NCBI GenBank assembly: GCA_025966315.1
Contig: JAOPUZ010000041.1
Location: 1 to 64,000, forward strand
DNA: 64,000 nucleotides
Direction: 5' to 3'
DNA from: Frankiales bacterium
GTDB lineage: Bacteria; Actinomycetota; Actinomycetes; Mycobacteriales; Jatrophihabitantaceae
In this document: positions 8,200 to 16,817 of the stretch, piece by piece
Layout: each line of letters starts with the position of its first letter
Position numbering within the stretch: position 1 is the first letter of the stretch
The notes under the pieces: generated by a model
Told to the model about the DNA's origin: nothing
What the model saw: the letters and a program-made list of their open reading frames with translations, nothing else
Databases searched by the model: none
Program-made: the position numbers and the translations under genes

Positions 8200-9177
8200 T
8201 CATTGCTGCGTACTTTCCGATGTGATCCGGTGCGCCCGGTGCGCCTCGCGGAAGGACGGGCGGTGGTGGTCGAGGCAGCTTAGCTGCCGGTCGAGTTCAG
8301 CGTCGACCGGACGACGTTGGCTCAGCGCCCAGGGCAGACCTCGTAACGCGAGGGTGACACCTACCAGCCAGTCGCGGTTCTTCGGGCGCTCGGCGAGCAG
8401 CCGAAGGCTGGTGGTCGCGGCTGTCGCTGGGCGCCGGTAGATCCATCGGGTCCATAAGGCGTTGCGTAGGCCGAAGGCGCGGAGCTTGGTGACGTTGGCC
8501 TGGCTGGGTCGGTGCTGGGCGACGATGTCACTTCGATAGCGCATTTTCCAGCCGGCGGCGGCCAGTTTGATGGCTAGCCCCTCCTCTTCGCCGCCCATGA
8601 AGAACTCTGGGTCGTAGCCGCCGACGGCGAGGTAGGCCTCGGCTCGGGTGATGCACGCCCCGGCCATGAAGCCGAGCAGTACTGCGCCTGGTATGCCGTC
8701 TTGTTCCAGCAGTGGGCTGTCAGCCATCTCGGCTGAGACTGGGTCGAGTCGCTGTTGGTCGCCAACCATGATGCGTGCGTTGATCAGCCCGAGCGCAGGG
8801 TGCGAATCGAGAGCGTCGGCCGCGCGGACGAGGCCGTCGCGTTCATACCAGCCGTCGTCGTCGCAGAAGGCGACGTAGGGTGTGGTCGAATGTTGGGCGC
8901 CGACGTTGCGTGCCGCAGCGCCGATGTTGCGCTTGAGTGCGATCACTTCGATCCCGTGGTAGGCGCGCAGGAGGTCAGCGGTCTGATCGCAGGAGCCGTT
9001 GTCGACAGCGATGATCGCGACGCCCAACGCGAGCAGCTCGGCCAGGATCGGGGACAACCGGTGGGCGCAGTTGTAGGTCAGGAGCACGATCGTGAGCCGC
9101 TCGCCCAACTCGGTCTCGGCCGCACCGTCGCGCGGGTCCTTGCCGCGCGCTGCGGCTTCTCGGGTGTCAGGCGCCAT
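8200..9177 (-). CDS. Family 2 glycosyltransferase, 325 aa
   Basis: This GT-A fold enzyme would transfer a sugar from a nucleotide donor to a growing glycan. The N-terminal domain shows LTIVLLTYNCAHRL, the aspartates of AVDNGSCDQT, and the metal-binding CDDDGWYE. The acceptor-side motif GGEEEGLAIKLAAAGWK is typical of rhamnosyl-type GT2 enzymes. There is no membrane segment apart from weak hydrophobic patches. It is the last gene of the nine-gene minus-strand glycan operon, and its ATG overlaps the end of the upstream GT9 gene by 11 bases. Confidence 0.85.
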   Translation of the reverse strand: MAPDTREAAARGKDPRDGAAETELGERLTIVLLTYNCAHRLSPILAELLALGVAIIAVDNGSCDQTADLLRAYHGIEVIALKRNIGAAARNVGAQHSTTPYVAFCDDDGWYERDGLVRAADALDSHPALGLINARIMVGDQQRLDPVSAEMADSPLLEQDGIPGAVLLGFMAGACITRAEAYLAVGGYDPEFFMGGEEEGLAIKLAAAGWKMRYRSDIVAQHRPSQANVTKLRAFGLRNALWTRWIYRRPATAATTSLRLLAERPKNRDWLVGVTLALRGLPWALSQRRPVDAELDRQLSCLDHHRPSFREAHRAHRITSESTQQ

Positions 9178-10093
9178 GAGTCACCGTTGCTGCGGTGTGT
9201 GCTCGTACCGCGGCGGCCAGCACTTCGTCCTCGGTGATTCTGGACAGAGCTGGGTCGAGCTCTTCGCCGTGCGGGTTGCCGGTTCCGTCGCCGTGCCAGA
9301 GCACTTGATGTCGTGGGTCGGCGGGGGGACCCCAGACGGCCGGTGAGACCGGGCCGAAGAGGATGACCGATGGCGTCGCATAGTTCGTCGCGACGTGGGC
9401 CGCTCCGGTGTCGCCGCTGATCAGTAGCCGAGCGTGGGCGATCAGGGCAACAAGCTCGCCCAGCGTGGTGGGGCCAACTGTCGCGACGTGAGCTTGCTGG
9501 GCGATGTGCCGGACGAGGTGCTGCTCGTCGGGACCTCCGGTGATCACGACTTCGTGTCCGAGCTTCCGCAATGCGGCGGCGACGCGGACGAACCGGGCCG
9601 CTGGCCATCGTCGCGAGGCGGACTTGGCCCCGCAGTGGATGACGGTCCGCCCCACCGGCACGGTCGCATCGGGCGGCGTCGGGAGCCGACCGGCCACGCT
9701 CGGCGTGGGAAGCGCGGGCGCGCGCAGCCCCTCGCGGATCAGCCGACACCAGCGCTCGACTTCGTGCTCTCCCGCGTCCCAGGCCAGACCGCGATGCCCG
9801 TAGCCGATCAGTCGTGCCGGCCGCGTAGCCTCGAGCAGCGCCCGGCTGCCCGGGCCGTTTCCGTGCAGGTCGATAGCCAGCTCAGGCATCTGCGGCGGGT
9901 CGATCAGCGGCGTCAGCTCATGTCCGTGCACAGTCGCGTCGACAGAGCCCGATAGCAGCGCGAACTGGCGAAGTGCCTCGGGGACCGCTAGTAGAATGCG
10001 CTCGGCTGGCAGCGCCTGGCGCAGCATCGCCAGAGCGGGCAGACCGGTGAAGAAGTCGCCTAACCCGAGGGCGCGTAGCACGAGAACGGTCAC
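9167..10093 (-). CDS. GT9 heptosyltransferase-like glycosyltransferase, 308 aa
   Basis: The protein matches the ADP-heptose:LPS heptosyltransferase family: LRALGLGDFFTGLPALAML at the N-terminus, IHCGAKSASRRWPAARF in the donor domain, and ISGDTGAAHVATNYATPS near the nucleotide site. It presumably transfers heptose from ADP-heptose, which is made by the adjacent GmhA/HldE/GmhB. The GTG start overlaps the hldE stop (GTGA). It is one of two GT9 enzymes in the operon, which suggests at least two heptose residues. The acceptor is unknown, since actinobacteria of this kind lack LPS. Confidence 0.85.
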   Translation of the reverse strand: MTVLVLRALGLGDFFTGLPALAMLRQALPAERILLAVPEALRQFALLSGSVDATVHGHELTPLIDPPQMPELAIDLHGNGPGSRALLEATRPARLIGYGHRGLAWDAGEHEVERWCRLIREGLRAPALPTPSVAGRLPTPPDATVPVGRTVIHCGAKSASRRWPAARFVRVAAALRKLGHEVVITGGPDEQHLVRHIAQQAHVATVGPTTLGELVALIAHARLLISGDTGAAHVATNYATPSVILFGPVSPAVWGPPADPRHQVLWHGDGTGNPHGEELDPALSRITEDEVLAAAVRAHTAATVTHGA

Positions 10094-11445
10094 CGGCGCG
10101 CGAGGTCGACCAACGTTGAAGTCGATTTCCCATCGAGGTAGCCGACCGTGAGAACCTCCCCGCCCCAGCTGCGGATCAGTTCAGCTTCCGGTAGCTCACC
10201 GGCCGTGTAATCACCGCCCTTGACCCAGATGTCTGGGCGCAGCGCGGCCAGCGCACGTTCGGGAGTGTCTTCCTCGAAGATGATCACCTGGTCGACATCG
10301 CGCAGCGCGGCGAGTACCCGCGCGCGGTCGGCGTGATGCTGCAACGGGCGCCCGGCGCCCTTGATCCGGCGGACCGACTCGTCGGAGTTGATCAGGACGA
10401 CCAGGCAGTCGCCGGCCGATCGGGCGGCGGCCAGCGTCTGAATGTGTCCTGCGTGCAGCAGGTCAAAGCAGCCACCGGTGGCCACGACCGTGCCACCGGC
10501 AGCTCGCACGCGCTCGATCGCGTCACCGGTCGGGGGCGCGCAGTCCGCGGCTGGCGTGAGCGATCCGACGCCGCCGGCGGCGATGAAAGCGGCCGCCGTG
10601 CGCACGCCATGCGCGGCGGCCTGACTGGGCAGCTCGCCATGGGCTAGGGCGGTGGCCGCGGCACCGGCGAAGCAGTCACCGGCGCCGCACGGGTCGCCGG
10701 TGGTGGCGCGCTCGACCGGGAGGTACTGGCTGGTGCCAGTGCCGTAGGTGAGAAGCGCGCCCCGAGCGCCGAGGGTCACGCAGACGCTGTGGGCGTTCCA
10801 ACGCGCCCGCAGGGTTTGCCCGGCCCGTCGGGCGGCGGCCAACGGAGTTCGGTCACTCGCCAGCGACGCGACACCGCTGAACGCGGCGGCCTCGGTGAGG
10901 TTAGGGGTGGCCAGCGCGACTCCGGCCACCGGCGTGGCGCCCCGCGGGTGCGGGTCCCAGACGATCGGCCCGGCGACGTGACCAAGCAGTTCGCGCAGCC
11001 GCTCGTCGCGAGCGGTGGCGCCGCCGTAATCGCTGACCAGGACGGCGTCCGCGGCAGCTAGTCGATCGCCGACCTCAGCGCCGACGTGGGCGATCTCCAC
11101 GCCGCCACCGGAGTCGAGCCGGGTCACGGTGTGTCCGTTGGCGCTTAGCCGGGTCTTGACCGGAGTGCGGCCGGTGGCCGGCATCGCGATGAGCTCGACG
11201 ATTCCGGCCAGCCGGGACCGTACCTCGTGTCCGGTGTCGTCGTCCGGCAGCGGCGCAATCAGGGTGATATCGGTGTCCCGATCGCGGGCCGCGAGTAAGG
11301 CGGCCAACGCCGCTCCGCCCGGGCGAAGCTCACGTCTAAGCTCGTCCAACACCGGCACCGGGGCGTCCGGAGTGAGCCTGTCGGCCCGGGTTAGGACGTC
11401 CACGTCGAGCAGGACGTCGCCGATCACGATCAGGTGCCGGCTCAC
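10090..11445 (-). CDS. hldE: Bifunctional heptose-7-phosphate kinase / heptose-1-phosphate adenylyltransferase, 451 aa
   Basis: HldE phosphorylates D,D-heptose 7-phosphate at C1 and, after GmhB removes the 7-phosphate, attaches AMP to give ADP-heptose. The N-terminal ~310 residues are a ribokinase-family domain (IGDVLLDVDVL, and GDPCGAGDCFAGAAA with the catalytic aspartate). The C-terminal ~130 residues are a cytidylyltransferase-like domain with the HxGH motif (TGGCFDLLHAGHIQTL) and NSDESVRRIKG. The GTG start at 11445 overlaps the gmhA stop. A longer in-frame extension upstream would run through gmhA and is rejected. Confidence 0.9.
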   Translation of the reverse strand: MSRHLIVIGDVLLDVDVLTRADRLTPDAPVPVLDELRRELRPGGAALAALLAARDRDTDITLIAPLPDDDTGHEVRSRLAGIVELIAMPATGRTPVKTRLSANGHTVTRLDSGGGVEIAHVGAEVGDRLAAADAVLVSDYGGATARDERLRELLGHVAGPIVWDPHPRGATPVAGVALATPNLTEAAAFSGVASLASDRTPLAAARRAGQTLRARWNAHSVCVTLGARGALLTYGTGTSQYLPVERATTGDPCGAGDCFAGAAATALAHGELPSQAAAHGVRTAAAFIAAGGVGSLTPAADCAPPTGDAIERVRAAGGTVVATGGCFDLLHAGHIQTLAAARSAGDCLVVLINSDESVRRIKGAGRPLQHHADRARVLAALRDVDQVIIFEEDTPERALAALRPDIWVKGGDYTAGELPEAELIRSWGGEVLTVGYLDGKSTSTLVDLARR

Positions 11446-12044
11446 AACGCCACCGCGGCGGGGTTGGCGCCGAGCAGCCGCTCGTCCATGGCCTCGCAGA
11501 CGAGGTGCAACGCGACCAGGTGCAACTCCTGGACGGCGGCCGTCGTCGGCGCGTCGATGCACAACGCTTGGTCGGCGAGGTCGGCCAGCGGGTTGGGTGC
11601 GGGCCCGGTCATCGCCCACACGGCGGCTCCCATCTCGCGGGCGCGTTGCGCCGCCCGGATCAAGTTGGCGCTGCGGCCCGAGGTCGACAAGAGCATGAGG
11701 ATCGTCTCGCCGCTGATGTGGGCTTGCACTTGACGGGCGAAGATCTCCTCGGCGCCGTAGTCGTTGGCGATGGCCGTGACCGCCGAGGTGTCGGAATGCA
11801 GGGAAATGGCCGAGAACGGCTGACGGTCGCGGCAGTAACGGCCGACGATCTCGGCGCTGAGATGCTGTGCCTGCGCGGCGCTGCCGCCGTTGCCGGCCAA
11901 CAGCAGCCGAGCTCCGGCCGGCAAGCGTTCAGCCAGGGTCACGCCCCAGGCTTGCGCCTGGTCCCACTGCTCCTCGCAACGTCCCAAAGCGCGCGCGAGA
12001 AGGCCGATGTGAGCGTGCGCCGTGTGGTTGGTCGTCGCGGTCAC
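11442..12044 (-). CDS. gmhA: Phosphoheptose isomerase (SIS domain), 200 aa
   Basis: GmhA converts sedoheptulose 7-phosphate to D-glycero-D-manno-heptose 7-phosphate, the first step of ADP-heptose synthesis. The single SIS domain has LLAGNGGSAAQAQHLSAEI and the phosphate-binding LSTSGRSANLIRAA. Length is that of the family. The GTG at 12044 overlaps the stop of the upstream GT4 gene (GTGA), and hldE follows with the same overlap, so the three are translationally coupled. Confidence 0.9.
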   Translation of the reverse strand: MTATTNHTAHAHIGLLARALGRCEEQWDQAQAWGVTLAERLPAGARLLLAGNGGSAAQAQHLSAEIVGRYCRDRQPFSAISLHSDTSAVTAIANDYGAEEIFARQVQAHISGETILMLLSTSGRSANLIRAAQRAREMGAAVWAMTGPAPNPLADLADQALCIDAPTTAAVQELHLVALHLVCEAMDERLLGANPAAVAL

Positions 12045-13273
12045 AGCAGCCCCCCGGACTGCTCGGCGGCCACCAGCTCGGCCTCGGGCCGGCGGCTCAT
12101 GACGGCGCGTAGGTAACTGCGTTCTGTCGAGCGGGCGACCTGATCCCAGGTGTACTTCAGCGCCCGCGCCCGCCCGGCCCGGCCGTAGGCGCGGCGGCGC
12201 GGCTCGTCGCCGAGCAGCGCCGTGACCGTTGCCGCCACCGCCCGGGGGCGACGAGGGGGCAGCAGGGCGCCGGTGACCCCGTCGACGACGGTGTCGAGCA
12301 GACCCCCGACGGCCGCGCCCACGACCGGTATCCCGCACGCCATCGCCTCCAGCGGGACGATTCCGAATGGCTCGTACCAGGGCAGGCACAGCATCAGTTC
12401 GGCGGAACGGATCAGCGAGGTGAGCTCGGTGTGCGGCACTTGTCCGATCAGATGGACCCGGTCGGCCACGCCCAGCTCGTCGGCCAGCGCCGCCAGCCGA
12501 CGCGCCTCAGCGTCGTGTCGGATGTCGTCGGCGTTCGGGCCTCCGGCGATAACCAGTTCGGCGTCCTCAATCCATTGCAACGCGGTGATGGCGTCGTCGA
12601 CGCCTTTGCGCGGCACGAGGCGTCCGACCACCAGCAGTCGGGGCCGCGCGGTGCGCGGTGCCCGCGGGCCGTCGGGGACGAACCAGTCGCAGTCCACGCC
12701 CGAGGGAACGATGTCGACTCGCGCTGAGTCCGCGCCCATCCGCACGAGTTCGCGCTTCTCGTCGGTGCACGAGGCGATCACCCGGTCGGCGCGTTCGGCG
12801 ACGTCGCGCTCTAGGGCTATCCGCTGTTCGGGGCTGGTGTCGGCCGCGCCTTGCAGGCGCCGTTTGACTGAGCCGAGCGCGTGGAAGGTCTGTACGAGCG
12901 AGATGTCCAGCGATGCCGCGACTTGGGTGCAGGCCAGGCCGCTCATCCAGAAGTGACCGTGCAGCACGCCCGGTTGCGAATGCTCAAGAGCGGCCTGCAG
13001 CTGCTGCGTAAACTGCGGCATGTGCGGCAGCAGCTCGTCCTTGGCGATGTGCTCGGCCGGTCCCGCGTCGAGATGGTGCACCATGACACCGTCACGCAGC
13101 GGCGCCGAGGGTGGCAGGTCGGGGTGGTCGCGGCGGGTGTAAACGTCGACCCGGTGCCCGCGCAGCGCCAAGGCGGACGCCAACGCGGCCACGTGCACAT
13201 TTTGGCCGCCGGCGTCTACTTCGCCGACGACCGCGAGCGGACTGGCATGCTCAGAGACCATGGCAATCTTCAT
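12041..13273 (-). CDS. Family 4 glycosyltransferase, 410 aa
   Basis: This retaining GT-B enzyme has the MshA/sucrose-synthase-like N-terminus AGGQNVHVAALASAL, donor-domain lysine motif GRLVPRKGVDDAI and the E-x7-E signature PFGIVPLEAMACGIPVV. The substrate is not predictable from sequence. It probably uses a UDP or GDP sugar. The preceding gene ends 36 bases upstream, the only gap inside the operon, so an internal promoter is possible but none is obvious. Confidence 0.85.
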   Translation of the reverse strand: MKIAMVSEHASPLAVVGEVDAGGQNVHVAALASALALRGHRVDVYTRRDHPDLPPSAPLRDGVMVHHLDAGPAEHIAKDELLPHMPQFTQQLQAALEHSQPGVLHGHFWMSGLACTQVAASLDISLVQTFHALGSVKRRLQGAADTSPEQRIALERDVAERADRVIASCTDEKRELVRMGADSARVDIVPSGVDCDWFVPDGPRAPRTARPRLLVVGRLVPRKGVDDAITALQWIEDAELVIAGGPNADDIRHDAEARRLAALADELGVADRVHLIGQVPHTELTSLIRSAELMLCLPWYEPFGIVPLEAMACGIPVVGAAVGGLLDTVVDGVTGALLPPRRPRAVAATVTALLGDEPRRRAYGRAGRARALKYTWDQVARSTERSYLRAVMSRRPEAELVAAEQSGGLL

Positions 13274-13309
13274 TGCTTGCGCCCTTTCATTTCATCCGTC
13301 TCGTGCTAC

Positions 13310-14275
13310 TCATCGGCCTGCGGTGGTCTTCACTGCGACTGTCCGCGCGAGCAGCTGATCCCAGTCGTGCAGGAAACGCTGCACGCCGTAGCGCGCCAGG
13401 GCGTACTCGCGAGCCGACTTGCCGGCCAGCCGAGCCGGCTCGGGATCAGCGGCAAACCTCCGCACCGCGGCGCGCAGCTTCTCCAGATCAGTGGAGATCA
13501 CACCGGCAGCGGGTGGAACGGCTTCGACCGCCTCGGTGCTGGCCACGGCGACCACCGGCAGGCCGAGCATCATCGCCTCGATCAGCGACAGGCCCAGCGA
13601 GGTCCAGCGCACCGGGTGCAGGTAGAGCCGGCGGCGGGCCAGCTCGCCGTGCATGCGAGCTTGGGGCACGTCGCCCATCAGGCGCACGCCGCGTGCCGGA
13701 ACCGATCCCCCCATCCCGAAGAGATCGATCGGCACCTCGCTCGCAAACCGGGCAAGGAGGTCAGCACCCACCATCCGCCCGCGCCGTCCCGCCTCGTTAA
13801 TCACGACCGCGGCCCGGGGCAACTCGCCGGTGTACAGCTCCCCCGGATCGATGACGCCGTGCTCGATCACCGTCGTCCGCGCCTGGCCGTTGTCCCAGAA
13901 CAGCTCATTGAAGTGGGTCACGTGCACCAACGGAAGGTCCGAACGATCAGCGATCGGATGCCTGGTGCCCACCGGGTGCGGCTCGGGCGCATTGTGCTCC
14001 AGGTAGATCGCCGGCAGCTCGGGACCCGGCCGGCGGCCCGTCCACTCGGCGGCGAGCGCAAGCTCCTGCGGCCGTTGCACGATCACCACGTCGATCGGCT
14101 CATGCCGCAGCTGCTCTGGGGTCCGTTCGACCACTGTGCCCGGCCAATCCCAGGTGCGGGCGCGTCCGCGTCCGTCCGGCCCGCGGTCGGCAAGCACCGG
14201 CAGCACATAGTCATGGCCGCCCTGCACGAATGCGGTGGTCCAGCTGCCGTGGACATGCCAGAGCAGGATCCTCAT
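13310..14275 (-). CDS. GT4-like glycosyltransferase, 321 aa
   Basis: The N-terminal domain starts MRILLWHVHGSWTTAFVQGG, and the C-terminal domain has VIEHGVIDPGELYTG and the signature PVRWTSLGLSLIEAMMLGLPVV, indicating a GT-B fold of the GT4 type, a little shorter than usual. The ATG at 14275 overlaps the stop of the upstream GT9 gene (ATGA). A longer frame extending to 15154 is a shadow of that gene. Sugar donor unknown; it acts in the heptose-glycan operon. Confidence 0.8.
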   Translation of the reverse strand: MRILLWHVHGSWTTAFVQGGHDYVLPVLADRGPDGRGRARTWDWPGTVVERTPEQLRHEPIDVVIVQRPQELALAAEWTGRRPGPELPAIYLEHNAPEPHPVGTRHPIADRSDLPLVHVTHFNELFWDNGQARTTVIEHGVIDPGELYTGELPRAAVVINEAGRRGRMVGADLLARFASEVPIDLFGMGGSVPARGVRLMGDVPQARMHGELARRRLYLHPVRWTSLGLSLIEAMMLGLPVVAVASTEAVEAVPPAAGVISTDLEKLRAAVRRFAADPEPARLAGKSAREYALARYGVQRFLHDWDQLLARTVAVKTTAGR

Positions 14276-15315
14276 CGAGCCGCCCCGCCGACCATGGCCC
14301 GCCGCGGCGCGCCGACCAGCTCGCGCGCGGCCCGCACCACCTCGGCCGGTTCGACGTGGGCCAGACACGGGTGTCCCGGCACCGGGCAACTGGTGGCGCG
14401 ACTGGCTCGACACGCCGCGTTTTGATCGCCCAGTACCCGGGTCGCGACCCCGTAGGGCGCCCAGCGCGTGGCCGGCACGACCGGCGCGAACAGCGAGACG
14501 ACCGGGGTCCCTACTGCCGCGGCCAGGTGCGCGGGTCCGGTGTTGCCGACCAGCATGACGCTGGCCTGTGCCGCGACCGCGGCCAACTCGGGCAGCGTGA
14601 AGCGTCCGCCGCAGTCCAGCCCCGCGCCGCCGGCCACCTCGGCAGTCAGCTCCGCCTCCGACTTGGGTCCGGTGACCAGCACCGTCGCGCCGGAGGCGGC
14701 CAGCTCGGCCACCACCTCCCGCCATTTGGCGGGTGGGTAGGCCCGGGCCGACGCGCTCACACCGGGGTGCACGACGAAGGGGCGCTGCGCTCCGACCTCG
14801 GCCCCTAGTTCGACGCTGGGTAGCGGCGCGCGCAACCGTAACCGGCCGTCGTCTCCGGCCGCGAGGTCGAAACCGGCCGCCCGGGCTACGGCCAGCATCC
14901 GCTCCGGTTCGGGGCCGTCCGGGGGCGGCGCGACTCGGACGTCGAGCAGCCGACCCGGATAGTCCTCGCTGATGGCGGTGATCCGAGCGACCCCGGCCAG
15001 CCGCAGCATCAACGCGGTCGGCAGGGCGGACTGATGGAAAGACGTGAGAATGACCGCTTGGTCGAAGCGGCGTGCAGCGACGCTGGCCCGGACCGCCTCG
15101 ATAGCTTCGGCCTCGACTGCCCCGGGGCGGCCGCTGATCCACGGGCAGTCCCATACCAGCACTTCCTCAACGCCCGGCAGCAACTCGGCCGCCGCAACGC
15201 CGAGCGGGCCGACCAGCATCGAGACCGGGGTGCTCGCCGCGACGGCGCGGACCGCAGGTCCGCTGATGAGGACGTCGCCCATGCTGTCGAGCCGGACGAC
15301 CAACGCGCCGCTCAC
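14272..15315 (-). CDS. GT9 heptosyltransferase-like glycosyltransferase, 347 aa
   Basis: This is the second GT9 enzyme of the cluster. Motifs are VVRLDSMGDVLISGPAVRA at the N-terminus, VHPGVSASARAYPPAKWRE in the donor-binding region and VGNTGPAHLAAAVGTPVVSL for nucleotide binding. A cysteine-rich C-terminal stretch (NAACRASRATSCPVPGHPC) is seen in some actinobacterial GT9 proteins. The GTG at 15315 overlaps the stop of the GT2-GmhB fusion (GTGA). It probably transfers heptose. Confidence 0.85.
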   Translation of the reverse strand: MSGALVVRLDSMGDVLISGPAVRAVAASTPVSMLVGPLGVAAAELLPGVEEVLVWDCPWISGRPGAVEAEAIEAVRASVAARRFDQAVILTSFHQSALPTALMLRLAGVARITAISEDYPGRLLDVRVAPPPDGPEPERMLAVARAAGFDLAAGDDGRLRLRAPLPSVELGAEVGAQRPFVVHPGVSASARAYPPAKWREVVAELAASGATVLVTGPKSEAELTAEVAGGAGLDCGGRFTLPELAAVAAQASVMLVGNTGPAHLAAAVGTPVVSLFAPVVPATRWAPYGVATRVLGDQNAACRASRATSCPVPGHPCLAHVEPAEVVRAARELVGAPRRAMVGGAAR

Positions 15316-16817
15316 CGCGTCACCCGGGCCAGGATGACATCGGCAGCGGCGCCAAGGTCCGGGCACACGAGCTCGGCTGCTTCGACCTCCTCGGGTCGGG
15401 TCGCCGGCGTCGGGACCAGCACCGCCAGTTGGGCGCCGGCGGCGGTGGCCGCCTCGATGTCAGCGCCGATGTCGCCGATGACCGCGCACTGGTGAACGGC
15501 CAGGCCCAGCGCGTCGGCGGCGGCCTGCATCAAACCGGGCGCGGGCTTGCGGCAGTGGCAGCCGTCGGCGTCCCCGTGTGGGCAGACCTGCCAAGTCGCG
15601 AACGGGCCGAGCAGCTGCTCGACCCGCGCGTTCACGGCGGCGACCTGCTCGGTGCGCAGCACGCCCCGGGCGATCCCCGACTGGTTGGACACGACCGCGA
15701 GACCCAAACCGGCTTCGCGTAGTCGGCGCAGGGCCTTCTCGGCTTCGGGCAGCGCCTCCACGAGGGCTGGGTCTCCGTTGTAGGGCACGTCACGCACTAA
15801 AGTGCCGTCGCGGTCGAGCAGGACGGCCCTTAACGGCAATGGCCACGGCTCGGCACCGCGATGCTGCCAGCTGCCTCGCAGCCAGTGCCACGCCGCGGCG
15901 GGCGGAATGGCCACGGTGGTCGCCAGCATCGCGCCGATTTCCCTCGGCGTCCGGGGGCCGGGCGCGATGCGAATCCATGCGAATCGGCCGGTCAAGGCCA
16001 GCCAGAGGGCGGCGGCCCCGGCCGGTATCGAGCGACGACGGCCGGTCACAATCGAGGCGACCGTCAAGGCAGCCGCCGCTGTAGTAAGCAGATGCGTCGG
16101 GCGGCGGCCGGGTTCGGCGTCGGCCCGCTGATACCAGCCTGGCCCATGCAGGCGGCGCATCAGGGCGTCGTCGGCGTTGCCTCGCTGTTGCCGCAGGCTC
16201 GCATTCCAGGGTGCCGGGCGCACCGGATGGCGAGTGGTCCGCTGGCCGCGATCGATTTGGTAACCACGCTCGACGATGCGTAGGGCGATGTCGGCGTCCT
16301 CCCGGAACGCGCGGGCGAACCGCTCGTCGAACCCTCCGACCTCTTCCAGTACCCGGCGGCGGTAGGCCATGTCCGCGGTTATCCATTGAGCGGTGGCCAG
16401 ACCAGCGGTACCTCGCTCCCAGTCGGTGGCGCGGCGGCCCGACGGCAGCGGAACCGTCAGTTGCGCTTGCGACCCAGCGACACCGGGTAGGGCCGAGTGC
16501 ACGTCGGCGGACAGCTCGTCCAGCCAATCCGGGTTGACGAGTACGTCGTCATCGAGGAAAGCGACCCACTCAACGTCCGTCGTCGTCGCGCGCCAGCCGG
16601 TGTTGCGCGCGGCAGCGGGACCGCGACCGCCGCTGCGCCGAACCTGCGTCCGTTGCGCCGTCCAGCCGTCCGCTCGGGGCAGCGGCGCGGCTCGCTCGCG
16701 GCGGTCATCGACGATCACGATGCTCTGCGGGCGGGGACCACTGCAGCCGTCCAACGATTTCAGGAGTGCGCCGAGCGAGGCGCGACCTATCGTTGGGATG
16801 ACGATCGAGAAGATCAT
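15312..16817 (-). CDS. Fusion: family 2 glycosyltransferase + GmhB-type heptose bisphosphate phosphatase, 501 aa
   Basis: Residues ~1-240 are a GT2 domain (FSIVIPTIGRASLGALL, FLDDDVLVNPDW, and EEVGGFDERFARAFREDADI). A hydrophobic stretch (~245-320) with membrane-like segments follows. Residues ~330-501 are a HAD phosphatase of the GmhB type: LLDRDGTLVRDVPYNGDP, VVSNQSGIARG, and the zinc ligands of CPHGDADGCHCRKP. GmhB removes the 7-phosphate of heptose 1,7-bisphosphate between the two HldE reactions, so the fusion supplies the missing pathway step. The ATG at 16817 overlaps the carbamoyltransferase stop. An alternative is that the HAD domain is a histidinol-phosphatase-like enzyme, but context favours GmhB. 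Confidence 0.85.
   Translation of the reverse strand: MIFSIVIPTIGRASLGALLKSLDGCSGPRPQSIVIVDDRRERAAPLPRADGWTAQRTQVRRSGGRGPAAARNTGWRATTTDVEWVAFLDDDVLVNPDWLDELSADVHSALPGVAGSQAQLTVPLPSGRRATDWERGTAGLATAQWITADMAYRRRVLEEVGGFDERFARAFREDADIALRIVERGYQIDRGQRTTRHPVRPAPWNASLRQQRGNADDALMRRLHGPGWYQRADAEPGRRPTHLLTTAAAALTVASIVTGRRRSIPAGAAALWLALTGRFAWIRIAPGPRTPREIGAMLATTVAIPPAAAWHWLRGSWQHRGAEPWPLPLRAVLLDRDGTLVRDVPYNGDPALVEALPEAEKALRRLREAGLGLAVVSNQSGIARGVLRTEQVAAVNARVEQLLGPFATWQVCPHGDADGCHCRKPAPGLMQAAADALGLAVHQCAVIGDIGADIEAATAAGAQLAVLVPTPATRPEEVEAAELVCPDLGAAADVILARVTR

Noticed and set aside
11445-12389. N-terminal extensions of HldE, GmhA, GT4, GT9, polA and livH frames
   Set aside because: The extensions run through the neighbouring gene or a terminator. 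The overlapping GTG/ATG starts match family N-termini.
12881-14425. 514-aa plus-strand frame in the glycan cluster
   Set aside because: It lies opposite two or three glycosyltransferase genes with full motif sets and shows no family signature of its own.
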